A stretch of 19,841 bases of DNA from Nitrospirota bacterium. Its GTDB lineage: Bacteria; Nitrospirota; Nitrospiria; Nitrospirales; Nitrospiraceae. The stretch lies in the NCBI GenBank assembly GCA_020028195.1, contig JAHWYE010000005.1:1-19841 (forward strand), written 5' to 3'. Positions 1 to 7,469 of this stretch are shown here, piece by piece; within the stretch, counting starts at the first letter, position 1, and every line of letters begins with the position of its first letter. The notes under the pieces are model-generated. The model was given only the letters and a program-made list of their open reading frames with translations, was not told where the DNA came from and ran no database searches. A program made the position numbers and the translations under genes.

Positions 1-2
1 AT

Positions 3-1598
3 CTCCTGGATCAGATCGAGTTCACAAACACTCTGGCTCTGGCTTCCCTTTTGCCAATCTTGAAGGGCGTTGCGTTGGGAATCCTGACCACGTTGCTGTT
101 TACGCTCTGGCCTCTGTTGAGCATCCGCAAGATCCGTCCCGCGCTGATTTTTCGGCGGGAAGTGGTGACGACCGATGCAGCCCAAGAACAGTATCGGCCG
201 TCCTGGAGCATTGATTGGGGATGGTTGCTGGGCATCGCGGATCCGTTGCGTTCCTTCACGGCGGTTGGGATCGCGGTCGGACTGGCCGGCCTCGCTGTCT
301 GGCAGGCCGGGTCCTGGAGGATCGGGCTCCTGTTCATCGGCGCGCTAGCTGTCGCCGTGGCCGCACTGCTGCTTGCGGCGCTGCTGTTGATCCAGGCTAT
401 CCGTCTGGTGCCAGGTCCTCGCTCCCTGACGATTCGCCACGCCATCGGTAATCTGCATCGTCCTGGCAGTCAGGCGACCGGCGTCATGGTGTCGGTCGGC
501 ATCGGCGTCATGGTCATTGTGGCGGTCTCGCTTCTGGAACGGTCGTTGGTCCGCCAGGTAGGGGTGAGCCGACCGACCGACGCCCCGACGTTTTTCTTCA
601 TTGACATCCAACCAGACCAGAAGGACGGTGTCTTGCGCGTGATCCATGAAAAGTCTGGAGACCCATTCCCAGAAGCAACGCCATTGGTCCGCTCGCGCGT
701 ACAGGCGATTAACGGGCAGCCGGTCAAGGCGGAGGAGGTGGATGAACAAGAAGGAGAGAAACAACCAGACCGGCGAAAGAGTTGGTACTTTACGCGGGAA
801 TACGTCCTGACGTTTCTGGACGGTCTGCCCAAGGACAATGTTGTTACAAAAGGTACATGGTGGAAGCAAGGTCAGGTGTTCGAGAAGCCCTTGGTGTCAG
901 TCGAGGACGAGGCAGCCAAAAATCTAGGCGTGGACCTGGGTTCCACTATCGAGCTTGAGATCCAGGGGGCGACGGTTTTGGCGGAGGTGAGCAGCATCCG
1001 CAAGGTCGAGTGGGGGAACTTCTCGACGAATTTTTACATGATCTTGTCACCCGGTTCGCTGGAGGGCGCGCCCTTTACCTATGTCGCAACGGTGCGAGTC
1101 CCGCCGGAAAAGGAGGTGCCGCTGCAGCAAGCGGTGGTGGCTGCTTTCCCCAATGTCACGGCCATCAACATTGGAGACGTGCTGGACAGTTTCGCCCGTA
1201 TCCTGGACCGTCTCTCGCTGGCGATCCGAGCAATTGCGGTGTTCTGCATACTGGCTGGGGCGATTGTCATGGCGGCAGCCCTGGCCACGACGAGATACCG
1301 GCGTCTCTACGAGTCCGTGATCCTGAAAGCTCTGGGCGCGACCCGTGGCTTGATCGCCCGCTCCTTCGCGGTCGAGTACGCACTGCTGGGTGTTGTGGCC
1401 GGCCTGATCGGGATTGTCCTGGCCAGCGCGCTTTCCTGGGCCGTTCTGTATTTGATCTTGGATCTATCCTGGACGCTCCAGCCCGACGTCTTGGCCACCG
1501 GCTTCGCGGTTACCGTGCTCCTCACGCTTACTATTGGTTTTCTCAGCACGTTCCGAATCCTCGGTCAACGGCCCCTTGCAGTGCTGCGGCACGAGTGA
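3..1598 (+). CDS. FtsX/MacB-type ABC transporter permease, 5' truncated
   Basis: This is the C-terminal 531 residues of an integral inner-membrane permease. The reading frame is open from base 3, so the true start lies outside the window and the TTG at 51 is not the start. Hydrophobic segments come early (around LGILTTLLFTLWPLL, then three more before about residue 185). A hydrophilic, probably periplasmic, stretch of about 200 residues follows, and then three closing membrane helices. The last section has the FtsX signature: a helix ending in ALATTRYRR, the loop ESVILKALGATRGLI, and a terminal PLAVLRHE. Two sets of helices around large extracytoplasmic domains resemble the YbbP-like permeases that pair with a LolD-like ATPase, which would lie upstream. 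Such complexes export or extract lipids, lipoproteins or toxic compounds; the substrate here cannot be told. The gene converges on the response regulator with only 12 bases between them, and I see no terminator there. Confidence 0.85.
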   Translation, partial: LLDQIEFTNTLALASLLPILKGVALGILTTLLFTLWPLLSIRKIRPALIFRREVVTTDAAQEQYRPSWSIDWGWLLGIADPLRSFTAVGIAVGLAGLAVWQAGSWRIGLLFIGALAVAVAALLLAALLLIQAIRLVPGPRSLTIRHAIGNLHRPGSQATGVMVSVGIGVMVIVAVSLLERSLVRQVGVSRPTDAPTFFFIDIQPDQKDGVLRVIHEKSGDPFPEATPLVRSRVQAINGQPVKAEEVDEQEGEKQPDRRKSWYFTREYVLTFLDGLPKDNVVTKGTWWKQGQVFEKPLVSVEDEAAKNLGVDLGSTIELEIQGATVLAEVSSIRKVEWGNFSTNFYMILSPGSLEGAPFTYVATVRVPPEKEVPLQQAVVAAFPNVTAINIGDVLDSFARILDRLSLAIRAIAVFCILAGAIVMAAALATTRYRRLYESVILKALGATRGLIARSFAVEYALLGVVAGLIGIVLASALSWAVLYLILDLSWTLQPDVLATGFAVTVLLTLTIGFLSTFRILGQRPLAVLRHE

Positions 1599-1610
1599 GG
1601 AATCCGTCCG

Positions 1611-1976
1611 TTATTTCTTCTGCAGCTCTTCTCGCACGGCTTGGAGCATGTCCTCCATTTTGAACGGCTTCTCCAACGTGCGGTGCGCGCCGAACAGCTT
1701 CACCACGTCCAGAAAGTTGGTGTCTCCGCGGCCGGCGGTCATGGCGATAATCTTCGCGTCCGGAAACTCATGAGTCAGTTGCCAGGTGGCTTCCATCCCG
1801 TCTTTGACTGGCATCAGGATATCCATGATGACCAGATCAGTGGGAGCCTTCAAGTACAGCTCCATGCCCTTGCGGCCGTTGCTGGCTTCAATGACCTGGT
1901 GACCTTCATTCTCTAAAACTTCCCGCAGAAGCGATCTAATCCCCTTCTCGTCGTCGATGATAAGAATCGTCGCCAT
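1611..1976 (-). CDS. Single-domain response regulator (CheY-like receiver)
   Basis: A 121-residue protein consisting only of a receiver domain. Acidic pocket residues are D8/D9, the phospho-acceptor is D52 (in VIMDILMP), the switch threonine is T80 (in IIAMTAG), and the conserved lysine is K103 (in EKPF). There is no DNA-binding or enzymatic output domain, so it should act by protein-protein contact or as a phosphorelay intermediate. AAGGAG lies just upstream of the ATG and fixes the start. It follows the M1 aminopeptidase gene on the same strand after 102 bases, with no hairpin between them that I would call a terminator. No histidine kinase is visible in the window, so its partner is unknown. 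Family assignment is secure; pathway is not. Confidence 0.93.
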   Translation of the reverse strand: MATILIIDDEKGIRSLLREVLENEGHQVIEASNGRKGMELYLKAPTDLVIMDILMPVKDGMEATWQLTHEFPDAKIIAMTAGRGDTNFLDVVKLFGAHRTLEKPFKMEDMLQAVREELQKK

Positions 1977-2078
1977 AGGTCCCTCTCCTTATGGAAATGC
2001 GGGTCTAGTCGGGACAATCGGGCCAATGACACCTGGCGAAGCACTCGCTGCTGATGAGAAACCAGAGTGAGTCGGAAC

Positions 2079-4679
2079 TCAGCTCGTCAAGAACTTCCCC
2101 ACGTACTTGCTCAGTGACCCGCTGGCTCGCTCGCGGAACGTCACGGCGATATGAAGCTGTTCAAGATACTGATCCAGCGTCTTCCCGCCTAGGTCAATCT
2201 TCTGCGACGTGAAAAACTCGTGCACGTCACGCTCGAGTTCGGGAGTCGCAAGTCCGATCACGCCCTCGCACATCCGGCGCAGCCCGTTCTTCGGATACAG
2301 TCGGTCCATCGTCTCCCAGTTCGCTTTGACGAAATTCCAGGCCAGCTCACGTCCATAGACGTTCATGAGCAGTAATCTTACAATAAATGGCGCGTCCTGC
2401 GTGCGAATCTCGCCGTTGATGGTGCGCGCGAGAGTTTGTTGAAGCAATTCAACCGGTTGGAATGCGGCCAGGGAATAGAGATAGCGCCGTTCTTCCTGGG
2501 GCGTCCCTGCCGAGCGAAAGCGCTCCCAAAACTCGTTGTAGCGCGCAGCGTCCCCGCTATGGGCCAGGATCGCGATGAGCGCCGGGAGCACGTTTGGATC
2601 GATAGGAGTCGGGGTCTGCCTAGACGCCTGATAGAGTTCGGCGGCGCGGGTTCGGGCGCCTCGGTCATTCCCAATGGTCCCCAGGGCCCGGAGGAGATCG
2701 CCTCGGAGTTGACGGATGAGATTGTTTTCGCCTGATTTCGGGGTCCATCCCAGTTCGGTCACAAGGGGACCAATGCGATCCCGCACGAATGCTTCAAGCG
2801 CCGGACGATCGGGTGGCGCAATGATCCGGTGCAAGAAATGGAATGATTCGATCAGGATCGCCCACACGTTCTTGTCACGATCAGCTCGGAACCGGGCCGT
2901 CAGGTCGAGGTACTCAGTGATCGGCATCAGGCCGGCCGTCGTTGCCGCCCAAGCGTCGTTCACGAGATTGAACCGCTCGATCGGCGCCAGGCCGTCTGGT
3001 ACCAACTGCACCAGACGCTCCAGCAGGTCCTGGGTATAGCGTACGCGGTAGAATCCGGAGCCCCCCTCGTTGACGAGCACGGACTCAAAATCTGTCGGGA
3101 CCTGGATCTGTGTTCCCTTCTCTCCCAGGAGCAGCCGGCGGGTCGTGGCCCTCCCCTTTGCGGTGATCTTGATCTGAAGCGGCACTTGCCAGCGTTGCTT
3201 CACGTTTGTCTCACGCCCTTTTGCATCCGCGGAGCCGGGCAAATAGGTGAAGCGCTGCTGTTCAATGACCAGTGCTGGACCGTCAAGGCTCACCGAAATG
3301 AGCGGATACCCCGGCCGAAAGATCCAGCCGTCCATGACCTCCGGGACCGGTTGCTTGGCCGCTCGCCCGAGGGAGACCCAGAGATCGCCAGTGTCGGCGT
3401 TGCCGTAGGCGTGAGCGCGCAGATAGTCGCGGACACCGTCTCGAAAGACGTCGGGACCCAGGTGCTGCTCCAGCATCCGCAGCACCGACGCGCCCTTTTC
3501 GTAGGTGAGCACATCGAACATGGCGTCAGCCTCGCGCGGCGCGCTAACGGGGAACTCGATCGGTCTCGTGCTGTGGAGCCCATCCACGGACAGGGCAGCA
3601 GCCCGTGAGACGCCGAAGGTCGTCCATCTCTGCCACTCCGGCTTCCAGGCGTCCACGGCCAGCATCTCCATAAAGGTGGCGAAGGCCTCATTGAGCCAGA
3701 GGCCGTTCCACCAGGACATGGTGACAAGGTCTCCAAACCACATGTGCGCGTTCTCATGAGCGACGACGTCAGCGATCCGTTCCAGCTCCGCGTGAGTCGC
3801 AGCCTGCTCGTCCACCAAGAGGGCGCTTTCCCGAAACGTGATCGCTCCCAGGTTCTCCATCGCGCCGGAGGCAAAGTCAGGGATGGCCAGCAGGTCGAGC
3901 TTGTCCCCCGGATAAGGTAGACCATAATAGTCCTCGAAGAACCGGAGTGAGATGGCTCCAATCTCCTGCCCGAACTTCGCCAGCCGGCTCTTGCCCGGCA
4001 CGCACCAGATTCGCAGTGGTGTGCGACCGACCGCGACCGGCTTGGTCGCCTCGATGGTTCCCACGATGAAGGCGACCAGGTAGGTGGACATGCGGATCGT
4101 GTCACCGAATTGCACGATCTTTTTCCCACCTTCAAGGCGTTCCGACCGCACAGCCGTGTTCGAGACGGCCGTCAGGGCCGGATCAATTGCCAGGGTCGTC
4201 GAGAACACGGCCTTGAAGTCTGGCTCGTCCCAGCAGGGGAATGCCCGGCGCGCGTCAGTCGCCTCGAACTGGGTCGCCGCCAGCACCTGCGTCGCACCGG
4301 CTTGGTCCTTGTAGCTGCTGCGATAAAAGCCCCGCAACTTGTCGTTCAGTTTTCCCCTGAACGAGAGGCGCAACTTCCATGTACCGGCAGTGAGCGCGGC
4401 GGGGAACGTGAGCCGGCAGCGTTCAGTTGCCTCATTCAGTTCGAACATCCCGCGATGGGTGATACCTCCCCCGTTGTCAATCATCGCCTCCATGATCTCC
4501 AATTCAGCCGCGTTCAGGACGATCTCCGTCGTCGGCTCCTGCACTGTCACCGTCACGGTCTCGTCCCCTGTGAAGGTGAAGGATGTCAGGTCCGGTTCAA
4601 GCCGCAGGTCATACCTGGTTGGGATCGCACGTCGGGGCAATCTGTACAGATCCAATTTGTCACCTCTGACTGCTGGCAT
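2079..4679 (-). CDS. M1 family zinc aminopeptidase (puromycin-sensitive / tricorn-factor type)
   Basis: An 866-residue metallopeptidase that removes N-terminal residues from peptides. From the chosen start, the exopeptidase motif GAMEN is at residues 272-276. The zinc motif HENAH is at 308-312, with the third ligand E331 in NEAFATF. The N-terminal beta domain opens with LPRRAIPTRYDLRLEPDL, and the C-terminal half matches the helical ERAP1_C-type region. No signal peptide is seen from this start, so a cytosolic location is likely. The frame stays open upstream to an ATG at 4895, adding 72 residues with a short hydrophobic patch. I chose 4679 because the family's conserved N-terminal strand begins right after it, although neither ATG has a good Shine-Dalgarno. 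With this start, 237 bases separate it from rpiA. They contain TATTAT (plus-strand 4789-4794), a possible -10 box without a clear -35. Confidence 0.92.
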   Translation of the reverse strand: MPAVRGDKLDLYRLPRRAIPTRYDLRLEPDLTSFTFTGDETVTVTVQEPTTEIVLNAAELEIMEAMIDNGGGITHRGMFELNEATERCRLTFPAALTAGTWKLRLSFRGKLNDKLRGFYRSSYKDQAGATQVLAATQFEATDARRAFPCWDEPDFKAVFSTTLAIDPALTAVSNTAVRSERLEGGKKIVQFGDTIRMSTYLVAFIVGTIEATKPVAVGRTPLRIWCVPGKSRLAKFGQEIGAISLRFFEDYYGLPYPGDKLDLLAIPDFASGAMENLGAITFRESALLVDEQAATHAELERIADVVAHENAHMWFGDLVTMSWWNGLWLNEAFATFMEMLAVDAWKPEWQRWTTFGVSRAAALSVDGLHSTRPIEFPVSAPREADAMFDVLTYEKGASVLRMLEQHLGPDVFRDGVRDYLRAHAYGNADTGDLWVSLGRAAKQPVPEVMDGWIFRPGYPLISVSLDGPALVIEQQRFTYLPGSADAKGRETNVKQRWQVPLQIKITAKGRATTRRLLLGEKGTQIQVPTDFESVLVNEGGSGFYRVRYTQDLLERLVQLVPDGLAPIERFNLVNDAWAATTAGLMPITEYLDLTARFRADRDKNVWAILIESFHFLHRIIAPPDRPALEAFVRDRIGPLVTELGWTPKSGENNLIRQLRGDLLRALGTIGNDRGARTRAAELYQASRQTPTPIDPNVLPALIAILAHSGDAARYNEFWERFRSAGTPQEERRYLYSLAAFQPVELLQQTLARTINGEIRTQDAPFIVRLLLMNVYGRELAWNFVKANWETMDRLYPKNGLRRMCEGVIGLATPELERDVHEFFTSQKIDLGGKTLDQYLEQLHIAVTFRERASGSLSKYVGKFLTS

Positions 4680-4916
4680 TTGAGACGATGAAGGCTCGAA
4701 TTCCTGGTCACGAGGTCGTCGTATAAGAAACCGGTGAAAATCCGTTCCGAGGGCGTTCCCTATGAGGCCAGCGCATCCAACCCTAATGATAATAGTCCAT
4801 CCCGTGACAGAAAGCGATTCGAGGGCGCGGCGGCGCGTCACTGGCACTTGCAGGCGGCTTGGCGCGGTGAGGAACAGAATGAGACGCTCAAACATCCCGC
4901 GCTCTGCCAGGCCGAA

Positions 4917-5615
4917 TCACTGCCTCGCCGCCTGTTGAACTTCGACGCCCCGTGGAGTTCCCACGATCAACAGGTCCGTCCGACCCACGAACAGACCGTT
5001 CTCGACTACACCGGGAATCCTGTTGAGCTGAGTCTCCAGCGCGGCAGGATCTTCGATGTGGCCCTCATGCAGATCCAGGATATAGTGCCCTGATTCGGTT
5101 GTGAAGATCCGTCCCCTGCGTTGTCGAATTACCGTCTTTCCTCCCAGGGCCTCGATGCGACGAGCCGTGTTCGGCCAGCCGAACGGGATGACCTCGACGG
5201 GAAGAGGGAAGGAGTTCCCCAGGACCGGCACTCGCTTGGTGTGATCCACGACGATGATCAGTTGTCGAGCGGCGGCAGCTATGATTTTTTCTCTCAGGAG
5301 GGCTCCGCCGCCGCCCTTGATCAGGTTGAGCTGCGGGTCCACTTGGTCGGCGCCGTCAATCGCGACATCAATGGACCAGTCTTCCTCGTACGACAGCAGC
5401 GGAATGCCCGCTCTTCTCGCCAGGTCGGCTGTCTCTTCGGAGGTCGGCACGCCTTTGATGGCCAAGCCCGCTCGGACTCGTTCGCCCAGGACCGCGATCA
5501 CATAGCGGGCGGTGGAGCCGGTCCCCAGCCCCACGACATGCCCGTCGCGGATGTAGTCCACCGACGCGAGCGCCGCCATGCGTTTCAGGCTATCGATGTC
5601 TTGTGTGGGACTCAT
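4917..5615 (-). CDS. rpiA: Ribose-5-phosphate isomerase A
   Basis: A 232-residue cytosolic enzyme interconverting ribose-5-phosphate and ribulose-5-phosphate in the non-oxidative pentose phosphate pathway (and, in autotrophs using it, the Calvin cycle). The family signatures are all present: phosphate-binding GLGTGST (29-35), DGAD (87-90), and KGGGGALLREK (100-110), whose E109 corresponds to the catalytic glutamate (E103 in E. coli). Length is normal for RpiA. The start ATG overlaps the glucokinase stop in ATGA, which implies translational coupling and one transcript. Its position after pgi, pgl and glk ties it to glucose-6-phosphate and pentose phosphate metabolism. Confidence 0.97.
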   Translation of the reverse strand: MSPTQDIDSLKRMAALASVDYIRDGHVVGLGTGSTARYVIAVLGERVRAGLAIKGVPTSEETADLARRAGIPLLSYEEDWSIDVAIDGADQVDPQLNLIKGGGGALLREKIIAAAARQLIIVVDHTKRVPVLGNSFPLPVEVIPFGWPNTARRIEALGGKTVIRQRRGRIFTTESGHYILDLHEGHIEDPAALETQLNRIPGVVENGLFVGRTDLLIVGTPRGVEVQQAARQ

Positions 5616-6673
5616 GTAGAGGAATCGGTGCGTAGCTGGACTGCCACAGACGCTGCGCCCAGCAAGGCCGTCTTGTGGTTCATCACAATCTTGACCGGAA
5701 TGTTACTCATCAGCCGCTTGTATCGTCCCTTATTGGTGAAGCCCTTCATAAAGGCCCCGTCCTTGAGTTTGGCGAGCAGCTTCGGAGCAATGCCGCCGCC
5801 GACGTAGATGCTGTCCAACGCCAGCGCCTTCAACGCCAAATTGCCGGCCTCCGCGCCGTAGATCGACGCGAAGAGATCGAGCGCCTGTTTGGCAATCTCA
5901 GCCTGTCCCCTCAAGCCGGCTTCAGCAATGACAGCGGCCGGGTCCCCGACTTTCAGTTTCTCCGCGAGCCAGGTCGGCTCGTTCTTCTTCGTGTCGCGCA
6001 AGAATTCGTAAATGGCATGCAGGCCTGAGCCGGAGAGGACCCGCTCGTAGCTCACGTGCAGGTAACTCGCGCGCAGATAGCGGAGCAGATCGGTCTCGAT
6101 GTCGCTGTTCGGCGCGAAGTCGGCGTGGCCTCCTTCGGAAGGCATCGGGCGATACCGAACGCCATCCCAGAACAGGATCGCTTCGCCCAAACCCGTACCG
6201 GCCGCGATCAGCGCCATGGCTCCTTTGGTCGGAGGAGGGGCTCCTGTGTTCAGGGCCTCGATCTCATCCGGCCGCAGGACCAGCACCCCATGCGCGGTAG
6301 CCTCCAAATCGTTCAGGAGGCGCACTGCTTGGATTTTGAAGCGGGCAGCCAACCCAGTCCCATCCACGACCCAAGGCAGGTTCGTGGTTCGGCTTCGGTT
6401 TTCAATGACCGGCCCGGCCACGCCGAAACAGGCGGCCATGATGGGAGGCGGTTCCTCTGGCTCGTCAGATTCAGATGCTTCGGCTGCCGTCTCATCGCCG
6501 GAGGGAGTCGCGGTTTTCGGCTGAGGTTGCAGAAATTCTTCCAGGACCTCCTCGAACGACTTAAAATCGGCGCTGGCAAAGGTCTGTTCCCGAGCCGGCT
6601 CCACACGCTCTGTCTTCCAGTCGAATAGAGCCAAGATGGTCTTGGTCCCTCCAATGTCTCCTGCGAGAATCAT
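5612..6673 (-). CDS. glk: Glucokinase (Glk family)
   Basis: A 353-residue sugar kinase that phosphorylates glucose with ATP. The phosphate-binding loop GDIGGTKT is at residues 5-12, the catalytic aspartate is D122 in LLNDLEAT, and the second nucleotide motif IAAGTGLG and the sugar-binding EGGHADF follow. It lacks the CxCGxxGC zinc motif of ROK kinases, which supports the Glk family. I start at 6673, which places GDIGGT at the usual distance from the N-terminus and has AGGGGGA just upstream; an in-frame start at 6703 would overlap pgl. The gene begins 7 bases after the pgl stop and ends overlapping the rpiA start. Odd feature: an acidic, Pro/Thr-rich insertion at about residues 52-77 (ETAAEASESDEPEEPPP) in a surface position between the first strands. 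Substrate could also be another hexose. Confidence 0.92.
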   Translation of the reverse strand: MILAGDIGGTKTILALFDWKTERVEPAREQTFASADFKSFEEVLEEFLQPQPKTATPSGDETAAEASESDEPEEPPPIMAACFGVAGPVIENRSRTTNLPWVVDGTGLAARFKIQAVRLLNDLEATAHGVLVLRPDEIEALNTGAPPPTKGAMALIAAGTGLGEAILFWDGVRYRPMPSEGGHADFAPNSDIETDLLRYLRASYLHVSYERVLSGSGLHAIYEFLRDTKKNEPTWLAEKLKVGDPAAVIAEAGLRGQAEIAKQALDLFASIYGAEAGNLALKALALDSIYVGGGIAPKLLAKLKDGAFMKGFTNKGRYKRLMSNIPVKIVMNHKTALLGAASVAVQLRTDSST

Positions 6674-6680
6674 TTCCCCC

Positions 6681-7463
6681 TTACTCCTCGTGAGAAACAA
6701 CACCTTGCTTGGCGATGGTGAGCTCAGACGCGGCCGTCCGATCCAAGAACCAAATGAGCCGTCCGGTCTCTGGTCGGATTAGTCTCGCGGGGATGCGAGG
6801 GTCTGACTGGTTTGGGACCTCCAGGGCCAGCCGGACCGCAGTGGCCTTGCTGCTGCCGCTGACCAAAAAGACAATCGCGCGGGCATTGTTGATCACTGGC
6901 GCCGTGAATGTGAGGCGGTTCTTAACCCCCTGTGGCGCCGTGGTGGCGACCACAAGCCGCTCTCGTTCATCCAAGGCCTGCGTCCCCGGAAACAAGGACG
7001 CGGTGTGGCCATCCTCTCCCAGCCCGAGTAAGACCAGATCGAAACTTGGCCAGGCAGGGGCTGGAGCCTGGAGCGCCTTTCGGAGCAGCTCCTCGTATTG
7101 GAGGGCCGCTCGTTCAGGACGATTGTCCTCCCCGGCCATGCGAAAGACATGCTCCGGCTGAATCTTCAGCGGGCGGAACAGGGTCTCGTTCGCCATGCCG
7201 AAGTTGCTGTCCGGATGATCAGGAGGCACGCAGCGTTCATCGCTGAAATAGAAATCCACGTGCGGCCACGCAAGCTTTGTACACAGGTCCGGGCCGGCAA
7301 GCGCCGCATACAGGCCTTTGGGTGTGGTCCCTCCGGACAAGGCAACCCGAAACCGACCGCTGGCGGTCGTGGCCTGCTCGCCAAGCCAGACAAACAGCTC
7401 GGCTGCCTCTTCAGCCAGTTCCTGGCGGTCAGTCATGATCCGAATTTCGGGCGCCGCGCTCAT
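6681..7463 (-). CDS. pgl: 6-phosphogluconolactonase (DevB/Pgl type)
   Basis: A 260-residue cytosolic enzyme hydrolysing 6-phosphoglucono-delta-lactone to 6-phosphogluconate, the second step of the oxidative pentose phosphate pathway. It has the glucosamine-6-phosphate isomerase-like fold signatures: ALSGGTTPKGLY (41-52), FSDERCVP (73-80), SNFGMA (86-91) and LLGLGEDGHTASLFPG (145-160). These distinguish it from the unrelated beta-propeller YbhE type. The gene starts 6 bases after the pgi stop and ends 7 bases before glk, so it sits in the middle of one operon. Neither glucose-6-phosphate dehydrogenase (zwf) nor 6-phosphogluconate dehydrogenase (gnd), the usual partners, lies in the window. Confidence 0.96.
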   Translation of the reverse strand: MSAAPEIRIMTDRQELAEEAAELFVWLGEQATTASGRFRVALSGGTTPKGLYAALAGPDLCTKLAWPHVDFYFSDERCVPPDHPDSNFGMANETLFRPLKIQPEHVFRMAGEDNRPERAALQYEELLRKALQAPAPAWPSFDLVLLGLGEDGHTASLFPGTQALDERERLVVATTAPQGVKNRLTFTAPVINNARAIVFLVSGSSKATAVRLALEVPNQSDPRIPARLIRPETGRLIWFLDRTAASELTIAKQGVVSHEE

Positions 7464-7469
7464 TGTTTC

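Noticed and set aside
1040..1663. Long alternative-frame ORFs over the ABC permease
   Set aside because: They overlap a clearly coding membrane-protein frame and have no recognisable domains; similar shadows occur over the M1 peptidase, glk, pgi, yidC and mnmE.
1977..2078. Promoter or terminator between the aminopeptidase and the response regulator
   Set aside because: The TTGTCC/CATAAG pair has an 18-base spacer but overlaps the ribosome site; the CACTC/GAGTG repeat is too short for a terminator.
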